A stretch of 64,000 bases of DNA, taken from the NCBI RefSeq assembly GCF_016658545.1, contig NZ_JACVZC010000022.1:1-64000 (forward strand), written 5' to 3'. The DNA comes from Pseudomonas sp. S37 (GTDB taxonomy: Bacteria > Pseudomonadota > Gammaproteobacteria > Pseudomonadales > Pseudomonadaceae). The translations under genes were made by a program, and so were the position numbers. Shown here piece by piece: positions 1 through 9,800 of this stretch (within the stretch, counting starts at the first letter, position 1; each line of letters opens with the position of its first letter). The notes under the pieces are model-generated. The model ran no database searches and was not told the origin of the DNA. It worked only from the letters and a program-made list of their open reading frames with translations.

Positions 1-53
1 GCAGGCGGCTTGATCACCGTAATCGGTGTCCGGAAAAACTTGACCAGAACAGT

Positions 54-80
54 TTACCCGCGAAGAGGCCCGCACAGGCA
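54..80. repeat. REP-element tail next to the secB terminator
   Basis: Half of a P. putida type REP unit (TACCCGCGAAGAGGCC) followed by GCACAGGCAACA. A nearly identical tail recurs at 18124-18152 after betA, also directly before a terminator hairpin. The first 50 bases of the window hold only a small hairpin (CACCG-TAAT-CGGTG, 15-28). They may be the end of a neighbouring plus-strand gene (a TGA lies at 11-13), but that cannot be supported from this fragment. Confidence 0.6.
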
Positions 81-82
81 AC

Positions 83-110
83 AAAAAAGCGCCCCGAGAG
101 GCGCTTTTTT
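83..110 (-). terminator. Intrinsic terminator of the secB operon
   Basis: Stem AAAAAAGCGCC / GGCGCTTTTTT around the 6-nt loop CCGAGA, starting 15 nt past the secB stop codon. The A and T tracts on both sides make it able to work in both directions. Confidence 0.85.
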
Positions 111-124
111 GATAGCAGCAAACC

Positions 125-610
125 TTACTGCACGGTCGGCACTTCGCCAGCTTCCTGCATGCGCTGCATTTCTTGCGCGTACAGGGCGTCGAAGTTGACC
201 GGCGACAGCATCAGCGCCGGGAACGAACCGCGGGTCACCAGGCTGTCCAGGGTCTCACGGGCGTACGGGAACAGGATGTTCGGGCAGAACGCACCCAGGG
301 TATGGCTCATCGAAGGCGCATCGAGGTTGGCGATCAGGAAGATACCCGCCTGCTGCACTTCAGCGATGAAGGCTACTTCGTCACCGTTCTTGACGGTAAC
401 CGACAGGGTCAGTACCACCTCGTGGAAGTCACCTTCCAGGGCTTTTTGCTTGGTGTTCAGGTCCAGGGCAACGCTCGGCTCCCAGGTCTGACGGAAGATC
501 TGCGGGCTTTTCGGGGCCTCGAACGACAGGTCGCGCACATAAATGCGCTGCAGGGAGAACTGAGGGCTGTTGTCTTCTGCAGCAGCGCCGTTGGTCTGTT
601 GGTCAGTCAT
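125..610 (-). CDS. secB: Protein-export chaperone SecB
   Basis: SecB is the tetrameric cytoplasmic chaperone that keeps precursor proteins unfolded and hands them to SecA for Sec export. The 161-residue product has the family length and the conserved central core, with [16 protein letters not shown] near residue 17 and the [14 protein letters not shown] segment near residue 106 that is highly conserved in SecB. The C-terminal tail, which contacts SecA in characterised SecB, is short and methionine-rich here. It is the last gene of a minus-strand set yibN-grxC-secB and lies 39 nt after grxC, the same order as in Escherichia coli. An intrinsic terminator follows. Confidence 0.97.
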
Positions 611-649
611 GGCAGATCCTTATCCTAATGTTTTTGAATGCAGTGCAAA

Positions 650-904
650 TCAGGCCGCCAGCAGCGCGTCGAGCTTGCCGGCGCGCTCCAGGGCATAGAG
701 GTCATCGCATCCACCGACATGGGTGCTGCCGATCCAGATCTGCGGCACCGACGTACGGCCGGCCTTCTGGCTCATCTCGGCACGAACCTGCGGCTTGCCG
801 TCGACCTTGATTTCCTCGAAGGCCACGCCCTTGCTCTCGAGCAGGTACTTGGCGCGCATGCAGTACGGGCAGTAGTCGCTGGAATAGACGATGACGGGCT
901 TCAT
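650..904 (-). CDS. grxC: Glutaredoxin 3 (dithiol)
   Basis: Small glutathione-dependent thiol-disulfide oxidoreductase of 84 residues, the usual GrxC length. The dithiol active site CPYC is at residues 12-15. The cis-proline motif TSVPQ (near 52) and the glutathione-binding GGCDD (near 64) are both present. It reduces protein disulfides and glutathione mixed disulfides in the cytoplasm. The start codon lies directly next to the yibN stop at 906, which suggests translational coupling, and secB follows. Confidence 0.96.
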   Translation of the reverse strand: MKPVIVYSSDYCPYCMRAKYLLESKGVAFEEIKVDGKPQVRAEMSQKAGRTSVPQIWIGSTHVGGCDDLYALERAGKLDALLAA

Positions 905-905
905 A

Positions 906-1319
906 TCACTTCACCAGGGGCAGGTTATCGGCTTTCCAGCTGGAAACGCCACCGCTCAGTTTGGCGGCGTTGTAACCGGCTTTAAGCAACTCGCGGCAGT
1001 GCGTGCCGGACTGCTGGCCCATCGCATCGACGATGATCAGGGTCTTCTCTTTGTGCTTTTCCAGCTCGCCCATGCGGGTAGCCAGCTTGTCCTGCGGGAT
1101 GTTGACCGCACCGACGATATGGCCGGCGGAGTATTCCTTGGCCGGGCGAATGTCGATTACCAGCGCCTTGTCGGCGTTGACCAGGGCGGTCAGCTGGCCA
1201 TTGCTCAGGCTCTGGCCGCCACGGCGGATTTCATTGATGAGCAGCAGGACCAGCAGAATGAGGAAGATCGCAACCAGGATGTAGTGATCTGTCGCGAATT
1301 GAATCAGGTGAGCAACCAT
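906..1319 (-). CDS. yibN: YibN-type membrane-anchored rhodanese-like protein
   Basis: The 137-residue product has one N-terminal membrane segment (about residues 10-27, YILVAIFLILLVLLL) and a single rhodanese-fold domain. Where active rhodaneses carry the catalytic cysteine of a CxxGxxS loop, this protein has DAMGQQS, so the nucleophile is Asp. As recalled, E. coli YibN also has Asp there, so sulfurtransferase activity is doubtful for the family. The ATG at 1319 was chosen because an upstream in-frame start at 1361 would add a non-conserved leader and overlap the promoter core. It heads the yibN-grxC-secB operon; the function is unknown beyond the fold. Confidence 0.85.
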   Translation of the reverse strand: MVAHLIQFATDHYILVAIFLILLVLLLINEIRRGGQSLSNGQLTALVNADKALVIDIRPAKEYSAGHIVGAVNIPQDKLATRMGELEKHKEKTLIIVDAMGQQSGTHCRELLKAGYNAAKLSGGVSSWKADNLPLVK

Positions 1320-1352
1320 CAGCGGTGTTCCAGGCGATTGAAAATGCCGGCC

Positions 1353-1380
1353 AGTATACACAGCCCCATGGTGCCACCAA
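1353..1380 (-). promoter_or_regulatory. Probable sigma70 promoter of yibN-grxC-secB
   Basis: Read on the minus strand: TTGGTG (1380-1375), 16-nt spacer, TATACT (1358-1353). This puts a transcription start about 25 nt before the yibN ATG. Inferred from sequence only. Confidence 0.5.
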
Positions 1381-1527
1381 AGCCCGACGGGCCGGCGGCA
1401 AAAGCAACCCTCATGTGGCTATCACGGGTGCGCCGGTCGGGGGAATGGGACGAATATTCGCCGTGGGTGGCGTATTTGCCCTAAAATGCGTTTCTTTATC
1501 ATCTTTGAACAACCGTGAGTTTGATTG

Positions 1528-3063
1528 ATGACGAGTACGCCCAAACCCCTGGTCCTGATCATCCTGGATGGCTTCGGCCACAGCGAAACCCCCGAACACA
1601 ACGCCATCTTTGCCGCCAATACCCCGGTTTATGATCGCCTGCGCGCCACCCTGCCGCATGGCCTCATTTCCGGCTCGGGCATGGATGTCGGCCTGCCGGA
1701 CGGGCAGATGGGCAACTCCGAAGTCGGTCACATGAACCTCGGCGCCGGTCGCGTCGTGTACCAGGACTTCACCCGGGTGACCAAGGCCATCCGCGACGGC
1801 GAATTCTTCCAGAACCCGGTACTGACCGGCGCGGTAGACAAGGCAGCGGGTGCCGGCAAGGCCGTGCATATCCTCGGCCTGCTGTCCGACGGCGGCGTAC
1901 ACAGCCATCAGGACCACCTGGTGGCAATGGCCGAACTGGCCGCACAACGTGGCGCCGAGAAAATCTACCTGCACGCCTTCCTCGATGGCCGCGACACCCC
2001 GCCACGCAGTGCGCAGTCGTCGATCGAACTGCTCGACGCCACCTTCGCCAAGCTGGGCAAGGGCCGCATCGCCAGCCTGATCGGCCGCTACTACGCGATG
2101 GACCGCGACAACCGTTGGGACCGCGTCAGCGCCGCCTACAACCTGATCGTCGACAGCGCCGCCGAATACACCGCGGATACCGCCCAGGCCGGCCTGGAAG
2201 CCGCCTACGCCCGCGACGAGAGCGACGAGTTCGTCAAGGCCACGCGGATTGGCGAAGCGGTCAAGGTCGAAGACGGCGATGCCGTGATCTTCATGAACTT
2301 CCGTGCCGACCGCGCCCGCGAGCTGTCGCGTGCCTTTGTCGAGCCGGACTTCACCGAGTTTGCCCGTGCGCGCCTGCCAAAGATGGCGGCTTACATCGGC
2401 CTGACCCAGTACTCGGCGAAAATTGCCGCACCGGCTGCCTTTGCGCCTTCCAGCCTGAACAACGTGCTGGGCGAATACCTGGCAAAGAACGGCAAGACCC
2501 AGCTGCGCATCGCCGAAACCGAGAAATACGCCCACGTTACCTTCTTCTTCTCCGGCGGCCGCGAAGAGCCATTCGAAGGCGAAGAGCGCATTCTGATCCC
2601 ATCGCCGAAGGTCGCCACCTATGACCTGCAGCCGGAAATGAACGCACCGCAAGTGACTGACCGCATTGTCGAAGCCATCGCGCAGCAGCGTTTTGACGTG
2701 ATCGTGGTCAACTATGCCAACGGCGACATGGTCGGCCACACGGGCGTGTTCGAAGCCGCGGTGAAGGCCGTCGAAGCCCTGGATACCTGCGTCGGTCGCA
2801 TTGTCGAGGCCCTGGACAAGGTTGGCGGCGAAGCGCTGATCACCGCCGACCATGGCAACGTCGAGCAGATGGAGGACGAATGCACCGGCCAGGCGCACAC
2901 CGCGCACACCACCGAACCGGTACCGTTCATTTATGTGGGCAAGCGCAACGTGAAAGTGCGTGATGGCGGCGTGCTGGCTGATGTGGCACCGACCATGCTG
3001 AAGCTGCTGGGGCTGGAGAAGCCGGTGGAAATGACCGGGACTTCGATCCTGGTTGACGGCTGA
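1528..3063 (+). CDS. gpmI: 2,3-bisphosphoglycerate-independent phosphoglycerate mutase
   Basis: Glycolytic and gluconeogenic enzyme interconverting 3- and 2-phosphoglycerate, Mn-dependent, alkaline-phosphatase superfamily. It has 511 residues, the normal length. Metal-binding LDGFG is at about 13-17 and the phosphoserine motif GNSEVGH places the catalytic Ser at residue 64. The C-terminal metal cluster shows ITADHGN and GHTG. The ATG at 1528 is preferred over the adjacent TTG at 1525. It diverges from the secB operon and is followed by a terminator and a REP pair. Confidence 0.97.
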   Translation: MTSTPKPLVLIILDGFGHSETPEHNAIFAANTPVYDRLRATLPHGLISGSGMDVGLPDGQMGNSEVGHMNLGAGRVVYQDFTRVTKAIRDGEFFQNPVLTGAVDKAAGAGKAVHILGLLSDGGVHSHQDHLVAMAELAAQRGAEKIYLHAFLDGRDTPPRSAQSSIELLDATFAKLGKGRIASLIGRYYAMDRDNRWDRVSAAYNLIVDSAAEYTADTAQAGLEAAYARDESDEFVKATRIGEAVKVEDGDAVIFMNFRADRARELSRAFVEPDFTEFARARLPKMAAYIGLTQYSAKIAAPAAFAPSSLNNVLGEYLAKNGKTQLRIAETEKYAHVTFFFSGGREEPFEGEERILIPSPKVATYDLQPEMNAPQVTDRIVEAIAQQRFDVIVVNYANGDMVGHTGVFEAAVKAVEALDTCVGRIVEALDKVGGEALITADHGNVEQMEDECTGQAHTAHTTEPVPFIYVGKRNVKVRDGGVLADVAPTMLKLLGLEKPVEMTGTSILVDG

Positions 3064-3075
3064 TCTCTGTTAAAG

Positions 3076-3179
3076 GGGGCCGCTTTGCGGCCCATCGCGA
3101 CGCAAGGCCGCTCCTACAGGGGACCGCGTGATCACTGTAGGAGCGGCCTTGTGTCGCGATCGGGCTGCGCAGCAGCCCC
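3076..3179. repeat. Inverted REP pair downstream of gpmI
   Basis: Two facing REP units (3076-3120 and 3135-3179) with core AAGGCCGCTCCTACAG and its complement, plus the flanking GGGGGCCGC hairpin. This is the P. putida REP type, able to form a long stem at the end of the gpmI transcript. Confidence 0.8.
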
Positions 3180-3201
3180 CGATAACACATGAATTCCAGA
3201 C

Positions 3202-3238
3202 AAACGCCCCCCTGCACCCGCAGCGAGGCGTTTTTTTT
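3202..3238 (+). terminator. Intrinsic terminator between gpmI and envC
   Basis: AAACGCC (3202-3208) pairs with GGCGTTT (3227-3233) and is followed by an eight-T run. The loop is long (18 nt) but the U tract is strong. Confidence 0.7.
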
Positions 3239-3292
3239 GCCTGCCCAGGCGGGCATACTAGGCCAGTCTCCATCCTTGGTACGCCAAACCCC

Positions 3293-4609
3293 ATGCTTCG
3301 CGCCCTGATTCTCCTAGCCCTGTCTTGCCTGCTCAGCCCGGCATTCGCCGATGAGCGCGCACAGACCCAGCAGCAACTGGACGCCACCCGCCAGGACATT
3401 GCCGAGCTCAAGAAAACGCTGGGCAAGCTCCAGGAAGAAAAGGCCGGTGTGCAAAAGGACCTCAAAGCCACCGAGACCGACATCGGCAACCTCGAAAAGC
3501 AGGTAGAGGGGCTGCAGCAAGAACTAAAAAAGACCGAGGGCGAGCTGGAGCGCCTTGATACCGAGAAAAAAAAACTCCAGAGCGCCCGCGTTGAACAACA
3601 ACGGCTGATCGCCATCCAGGCCCGTTCGGCCTACCAGAACAATGGCCGCGAGGAATACCTCAAGCTGCTGCTCAACCAGCAGAACCCTGAGAAGTTCGCC
3701 CGCACCCTCACCTACTACGACTACATGAGCAAGGCGCGCCTGGAGCAACTGCGCACCTTCAACGAGACCTTGCGCCAGCTGGCCAACGTCGAACAGGAAA
3801 TTTCCAGTCAGCAGCAACAACTGCTGGCCCAGCGTGCCGACCTCGACAGCCGACGCCAGGCCCTGGAGGCCGAACGCGGCAAGCGCCAGCAGGTACTGGC
3901 CAAGCTCAACAGCGACGTGAAAGACCGCGACCAGAAGTTGCAGGCCCGCGAGCAGGACCAGGCCGACCTGGCCAAAGTACTCAAAACCATCGAGGAAACC
4001 CTGGCCCGGCAGGCCCGCGAAGCTGAAGAGGCACGCAAGAAAGCCTTGCTGGCCCAGCAGGAAGCGGAAAAGCGCCGCCAGCAGGAAGCCCTGGCGGCCG
4101 CCGCTGCCCGCGACCGGGCACGCGAACCCGCTGAACCGGTAGAACCGCCGAAAAAGGCCAGGACTACCCTCGGCCCGATGGTTTCCAGCGATGGCGCCAA
4201 CTACGGCGGCGCATTTTCTGCAGCTCGGGGCAAACTTCCGTGGCCAGTCAATGGTCGATTGCTGGCACGCTTCGGTGATGCCCGCGGCAGCGACGCCCGT
4301 GCCAAGTGGGACGGGGTGATGATCAGCGCCAACCCGGGCACCCAGGTGCGTGCGGTACACGGCGGGCGCGTGGTATTCGCCGACTGGTTGCGCGGCGCAG
4401 GGCTTCTGGTCATTCTCGACCATGGCAACGGTTACCTGAGCCTGTACGGCCACAACCAGAGCCTGCTCAAGAGTGCCGGTGACATCGTCAAGGCCGGTGA
4501 AGCCATTTCCACCGTTGGCGACAGCGGTGGCCAGGACGCAGCAGGCTTGTACTTCGCCATCCGCCAGCAGGGCCGGCCTACCGACCCTTCGCAGTGGTGC
4601 CGGGGCTAG
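3293..4609 (+). CDS. envC: EnvC-like murein hydrolase activator (degenerate LytM/M23)
   Basis: Periplasmic activator of cell-division amidases. The 438-residue product has a signal peptide (MLRALILLALSCLLSPAFA), a long Lys/Glu/Gln-rich coiled coil (about residues 25-265), a basic and proline-containing linker, and a C-terminal LytM domain (about 300-438). The domain keeps the M23 fold signature (ISANPGTQVRAVHGGRVVFA, ILDHGNGY, YGHNQ). The zinc ligands are missing: the first His is replaced in KWDGVMI and the HxH motif reads YFAI, as in E. coli EnvC. It should therefore activate rather than cut. The ATG at 3293 was chosen because it opens the signal peptide. The order gpmI-envC-...-yibQ matches E. 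coli. Confidence 0.9.
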   Translation: MLRALILLALSCLLSPAFADERAQTQQQLDATRQDIAELKKTLGKLQEEKAGVQKDLKATETDIGNLEKQVEGLQQELKKTEGELERLDTEKKKLQSARVEQQRLIAIQARSAYQNNGREEYLKLLLNQQNPEKFARTLTYYDYMSKARLEQLRTFNETLRQLANVEQEISSQQQQLLAQRADLDSRRQALEAERGKRQQVLAKLNSDVKDRDQKLQAREQDQADLAKVLKTIEETLARQAREAEEARKKALLAQQEAEKRRQQEALAAAAARDRAREPAEPVEPPKKARTTLGPMVSSDGANYGGAFSAARGKLPWPVNGRLLARFGDARGSDARAKWDGVMISANPGTQVRAVHGGRVVFADWLRGAGLLVILDHGNGYLSLYGHNQSLLKSAGDIVKAGEAISTVGDSGGQDAAGLYFAIRQQGRPTDPSQWCRG

Positions 4610-4687
4610 TCAAATTTCTACGGCGTAGCCTGAATGCTGCGCCGATGCTCCCCTGGGAGCGCTTACAGGATCAGGAGTTCGTTCGAC

Positions 4688-6004
4688 ATGCTGCACTCGC
4701 CTCGTCTCACCCAGCTGGCCCTGTCCATCGCCCTGGCGGTCGGTGCGCCCCTGGCCACGGCTGCGGAGCCGGCCAAAACTGCTGCCGTACCCGCCACAGA
4801 GGTGACAGCCAAGGCGCCCTTGCCGCTGGAAGAACTGCGCACCTTCGCCGAGGTCATGGACCGCATCAAGGCGGCCTACGTCGAACCGGTGGACGACAAG
4901 ACCCTGCTGGAAAACGCCATCAAGGGCATGCTCAGCAACCTTGACCCGCACTCGGCCTACCTCGGCCCCGAGGACTTCCAGGAGCTGCAGGAAAGCACCA
5001 GCGGCGAGTTCGGCGGGCTGGGCATCGAAGTGGGCCAGGAAGACGGCTTCATCAAGGTGGTCTCGCCCATCGACGACACCCCGGCCTCGCGTGCCGGCGT
5101 GCAGGCCGGTGACCTGATCGTCAAGATCAACGGTGCCCCGACCCGCGGCCAGACCATGACCGAAGCGGTCGACAAGATGCGCGGCAAGGTCGGCGAGAAA
5201 ATCACCCTGACCCTGGTGCGCGACGGCGGCAACCCGTTTGACGTGACCCTGGCTCGCGCAGTCATCCAGGTCAAGAGCGTGAAGAGCCAGTTGCTGGAAA
5301 ACGACTACGGCTACATCCGCATCACCCAGTTCCAGGTGAAGACCGGCGACGAAGTGGGCAAGGCCCTGGCCAAGCTGCGCAAGGACAACGGCAAGAAGCT
5401 GCGCGGCGTGGTGCTGGACCTGCGCAACAACCCCGGCGGCGTGCTGCAATCGGCGGTGGAAGTGGCCGACCACTTCCTGACCAAGGGCCTGATCGTCTAC
5501 ACCAAAGGCCGTATCGCCAACTCCGAGCTGCGCTTCTCGGCCGACCCGGCCGACGCCAGCGAAGGCGTGCCACTGGTGGTGCTGATCAACGGCGGCAGCG
5601 CCTCGGCTTCGGAAATTGTCGCCGGTGCCCTGCAAGACCAGAAGCGTGCCGTGCTGATGGGCACCGACAGCTTCGGCAAAGGCTCGGTGCAAACCGTGCT
5701 GCCACTGGCCAACGACCGTGCCCTGAAGCTGACCACCGCACTGTACTTCACCCCCAACGGCCGCTCGATCCAGGCCCAGGGCATTGTCCCTGACATCGAA
5801 GTGCGCCCGGCCAAGCTTACCGCTGAAGTCGATACCGACAACTTCAAGGAAGCCGACCTGCAGGGTCACCTGGGCAACGGCAATGGCGGCGCCGACCGCC
5901 CAACCGGCAGCAGCAAGCGCAAGGAGCGCCCGCAGGATGACGACTTCCAGCTGAGCCAGGCCCTGAGCCTGCTCAAAGGGCTGAACATCACCTCGGGCAA
6001 ATGA
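4688..6004 (+). CDS. ctpA: Carboxyl-terminal processing protease CtpA (S41)
   Basis: Periplasmic serine protease of the CtpA/Prc family, which in P. aeruginosa degrades peptidoglycan cross-link hydrolases with a lipoprotein adaptor. The 438-residue product shows a signal peptide ending near TAAEPAK, an S41 N-terminal region with the DPHSAYL segment, a PDZ domain (about 95-185, GGLGIEVG and RAGVQAGD), and the protease core. The catalytic dyad is visible: Ser306 within GGSASASEI and Lys331 within FGKGSVQ, the expected 25-residue spacing. The start at 4688 was picked for the signal peptide and an AGGAG 10 nt upstream. Its stop overlaps the yibQ start (ATGA). Confidence 0.95.
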   Translation: MLHSPRLTQLALSIALAVGAPLATAAEPAKTAAVPATEVTAKAPLPLEELRTFAEVMDRIKAAYVEPVDDKTLLENAIKGMLSNLDPHSAYLGPEDFQELQESTSGEFGGLGIEVGQEDGFIKVVSPIDDTPASRAGVQAGDLIVKINGAPTRGQTMTEAVDKMRGKVGEKITLTLVRDGGNPFDVTLARAVIQVKSVKSQLLENDYGYIRITQFQVKTGDEVGKALAKLRKDNGKKLRGVVLDLRNNPGGVLQSAVEVADHFLTKGLIVYTKGRIANSELRFSADPADASEGVPLVVLINGGSASASEIVAGALQDQKRAVLMGTDSFGKGSVQTVLPLANDRALKLTTALYFTPNGRSIQAQGIVPDIEVRPAKLTAEVDTDNFKEADLQGHLGNGNGGADRPTGSSKRKERPQDDDFQLSQALSLLKGLNITSGK

Positions 6005-6780
6005 TCCTCACGATGCGTTACCTGCTGTGTCTGTTGTTCTGCCTATTGGCCGGGGTCGCGCAAGCGGCGCCGGCCGGCAAGGCCTACCTGAGCATCATTA
6101 TCGACGACCTGGGCCAAAGCACCGAGCGTGACAGCCGCACCCTGGCCCTGCCCGGGCCGGTGACCATGGCGATCATGCCCGACACACTGCACGCTACCGA
6201 CTTCGCACGCCAGGCGCACAAGGCTGGCAAGACAGTAATCCTGCACATGCCCATGGACCCGGCCACCGGGCCTTATGCCTGGCACCCCGGCCTGCCCGTC
6301 GAAGAGCTGGCCCGGCGCCTGGACGCCGCGCTGCTCAAGGTGCCCTACGCTGCCGGCATCAACAACCACATGGGCAGCCGCATGACCGCCCAGCGCGAGC
6401 CGATGGCCTGGTTGATGGGCGAGTTGCAGCGGCGTCACCTGTTCTTCGTCGACAGCCGCACCAGTGCCGCCACTGTGGCGGCAGCCGAAGCACAGGCACA
6501 GGGGGTAGCGCATGTTTCACGCGATGTGTTCCTGGACGACGTACGCACCCCCGAGGCAATTACCGGGCAGTTGCAGCAAGGCATTGCCTTGGCGCTCAAG
6601 CAAGGTTCGGCGGTGCTGATCGGGCACCCTTACCCACAGACGCTCGAAGTGCTGGCACGCGAGCTGCCACGCTTGAAAAGCCAAGGGATCACGTTGGTCA
6701 AACTGCCACAGATGATCGCCGAGCGAAGCAATCAGGCCATGCCTGCACATGGTAAGCATGGCCGCTACAGCAACCGCTGA
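6001..6780 (+). CDS. yibQ: YibQ-type divergent polysaccharide deacetylase family protein
   Basis: A 259-residue secreted protein with a signal peptide (MRYLLCLLFCLLAGVAQAA; a second ATG at 6013 is equally possible). The NodB-like fold of the divergent polysaccharide deacetylase family is indicated by LSIIIDDLGQS (about 30-40), VILHMPMDP (about 79), INNHMGSRMT (about 120) and FFVDSRTS (about 150). Asp and His residues in metal-binding positions are kept. The enzymatic role of this family is not established. It is translationally coupled to ctpA by a 4-bp overlap and ends 26 bp from the convergent toxin-like gene. Confidence 0.85.
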   Translation: MILTMRYLLCLLFCLLAGVAQAAPAGKAYLSIIIDDLGQSTERDSRTLALPGPVTMAIMPDTLHATDFARQAHKAGKTVILHMPMDPATGPYAWHPGLPVEELARRLDAALLKVPYAAGINNHMGSRMTAQREPMAWLMGELQRRHLFFVDSRTSAATVAAAEAQAQGVAHVSRDVFLDDVRTPEAITGQLQQGIALALKQGSAVLIGHPYPQTLEVLARELPRLKSQGITLVKLPQMIAERSNQAMPAHGKHGRYSNR

Positions 6781-6806
6781 ACGGCCTGCCTGCTCAAACG
6801 AAACGC

Positions 6807-9800
6807 TCAACCGAAAGGAATGATCCCCCTGGCCTGCTCCAAGGTCAGCCTGCCACGGTGTACCCGCTCTCCCGCAGCAGATTCCGCGCGGTTGCTCATG
6901 CTGCGCTGGCGCCACGTCTTCAGGTGACCGCGTGTGAACTCCGTGGAATAGGCATCAGCCGCCGGGAAGTGGAAATGCGCCACCCACAGGTTCCGACCCT
7001 GAGCATCACCGGGTTTGGTCAAGCGCATGATTTTGTACTCGTCGAACGCACTGCCGTCCTTCATCGTTTTTCTGGCGACGTATTCGACCTTGATCAGGCC
7101 CTGCTGGTGCAGGAACTGCAGCGCCTGGGCAGAGGGGTAGTGTGTGCCGGTATAGAGAGCCGTCAGTTGCAGGTTCTTTTCCGACCGTAGCCGGTCCGCG
7201 GCACTTTCCAGTTGCCTGATCAGGGCTTCGCCAGAGCCCTGTTCACGCAGGTCGGCCACCACCCTGTCGAGCTTCCCGAGCTGCCCGTCGAACAGCTGGG
7301 CGAGCAAGCCTGCCTTAATGTCGTTCGCGACATAGTCTTTGGCCTTGATGTCGATCACGGCATTTTCGTCCAGCAGCGCTTGTACACGCATGGCCAGATC
7401 TGTGGTCGGGGCAGGTTCAGTCGATGGCGCGGGCTCGGCTTGTCGTTGTCGCCATTGGCCGTCCAGCCAGTCAAATATGGCCAGCACTTCGTTAGAATCA
7501 GACTCGCGGATCTCAACGATACGCTGCCCATCTTGCTCAACCTCACTTCCGATCAGTAACTGCCCTTCGTTGTTGCGTACCACCCGATGCAGCTCGCTGG
7601 AGGCGAGGTAAGGGATGCGCTTGCCTGATGCCGCAGAGCCGTCCTGCTCCTGAACGGCTTCGACCAGACGACGGCCAGCATCCAGCTTGAGCTTCTCGAT
7701 ATGCTCTCGATATCGCCCTAGCATGGCGGGTTCTATCAGTTTGCCTCCGTGTTTCAGGATGCTGCCACTGTTGAGTAATGCTGCCGAGTACTCGTCCCAC
7801 GCCTCCTGCAAGATGACAATGCGGTCCTCAGCCGAAAGGTTGACGAAATCGAGCACGCCATGCGCACCTGCGGCGTTGCGCAGTGACAGCCCCTTGATTT
7901 CGCTTCTGTAGGCATCAAGCGTGGCACTTACGCCAGGGGTATCACCCTGCAACGACAGTTCAGCCAGGGACATAGCCTGATTGAAACGCATCTGAACAGT
8001 CGTGACTCTGCGCCAGGAGATCATTTGCCTGACCGTAACCCCAGCGTCGCCCATTACCCCGATAACCCGGAGATCCTCAGGAGCATCAGCCAACAGACTA
8101 TCCAGACGAACGTGCGCCAAAAGCATACGGTCCTTGAACCCAGAGAGCTCCTCAAGCTTGGTACGCCACGCCAAATAGGTTTTGGGGAACGCCTCCACAG
8201 GGCAGACCTTGAGGCGTTGCTGCAATTGAGTAAACTCCTGCGGCTCAGCCAAAATCTTTAGTTCCTGGAGTACAAACTGGCTGTCGCGGATCAACCTGTA
8301 CCTGAGTACCTCCTCTGTCTCCGGAACGATCTCCCCCCAATTCCCTGCCGCGCGCTCAGTGCTGTACTTTCCCTCTTGCATGGCGGCCAGCAACGGGAAC
8401 AGTTGCTCTTCCTTGACAAGTACCTCCTCCAGCTTGGCGATGGTTTCTTTGCGCAGCGTTAGAAGGTCCGCTTTCCATTCGGCAATGCGCTCGTTGTAGC
8501 GGGTAATGAGTACCTGCCTGTTAGCATCCCCCCCCTCCCCTTGCTCATTCACTTGCGTCTGCGCGCTATCCCTAAGTTCTATAAGCTTTTCAAGCTTATC
8601 GCGCAGCTCAATGATGCGTTTACCTCGTGCGCCAAACTCATCTCGCAAACTGCGGGCTTGCACCTCAAGCGCGTTTGCAGCTGAACGCAGTTTTTGGAAG
8701 CGCTTGCTGATATTTGCACTCCGGCTGCTGGCCTCCATGCCACCCGACAGGTCAAGGCCTGCATCCACCCGCCAGGCGCCCTCGGAATAAAGCAGCCGTG
8801 GCCCATGGTTGCCTTGCGGATCAACCACGCGCACGCCGTCGCTCGACAGCTCCACGCAATAGACCTCCCCGGCAAAGCTAGCATAGTAGCGATCACCAAT
8901 CTGATAGAGGCCTACAGCATTACCCACGGTGTGAGGGCTGACGTTGTTGAGCGACACGTTTGAACGCATGGATCGCAGCGCTTGCCTCTGCTGCGGGGGC
9001 AACCAGTTGAACCCTTGACGGCCCCGCCAGGAAAAATCTGTCCATGTACCGGAATAGCTAGGCAATACCTCGCCAGTGCTTTCGGTGCTATGCAGTGGTT
9101 TTACCGCCAGTTCCGAAAATGCCCCGCTCTGCGGCAGCGGGTATTCGAATGCCGAGGCATCAGGGAACCGGGCTGAAGGGGTAGCATCCCGTTTGGGCTG
9201 GCGCGCATGCAGCAGTGTCATGCCCATGTTCAGCAATAGGTCGGCAATTGCAGCAGAGCGCTCGAATTCATCGCCCTGCTCAAGCGCCTGAAGGTCAGAT
9301 TGCAAGGTGCTCAGCAGTTGCACCAGCCAGGCCACGCTGGCCACCGGGCCGCGAACAGCCAAGGTCGCCACATTGAACAACAGCCACGCGCCCTCGCACA
9401 GGGTTTGCCAGCGGCTTTCGGCATTGGATACCGATTGCTGGTCGGCCAGCATCACCAAGACGTCGCGGCTGGCCTCGTAGAGCCTTTCATCTACATTGTT
9501 GCGCCAGAACTTGATATCCAGCACTGCGGGTTGCGGGCGTTGGGGCAACGCATAGGGGTCGATGCCAATAGCACTGATGTGCGGCTCACTGAAGCCGCCG
9601 TTGTCATAGATGCTTCGCACGGCCGGGTCCATCCAGTCCAGAATGCTGCCCTGCAACAGCGCAGATTCACGTACATGCTCCAGCAAGGCTGGCAGACCTG
9701 CATACTCACGCAGCGTTTCCTGGCTGAACAACGGGCGGTAAAGAAGCACCAGCGAAGGCTCAGCGCAAAACAGCAGGTACATGCAATGCACGGAGTCACG

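Noticed and set aside
1411..2907. Open frame of 498 codons opposite gpmI
   Set aside because: Antisense shadow; the phosphoglycerate mutase motifs are all on the plus strand.
3128..3292. N-terminal extension of envC back to 3128
   Set aside because: It would translate a REP element and a terminator, and would place the signal peptide internally. The ATG at 3293 begins the signal peptide.
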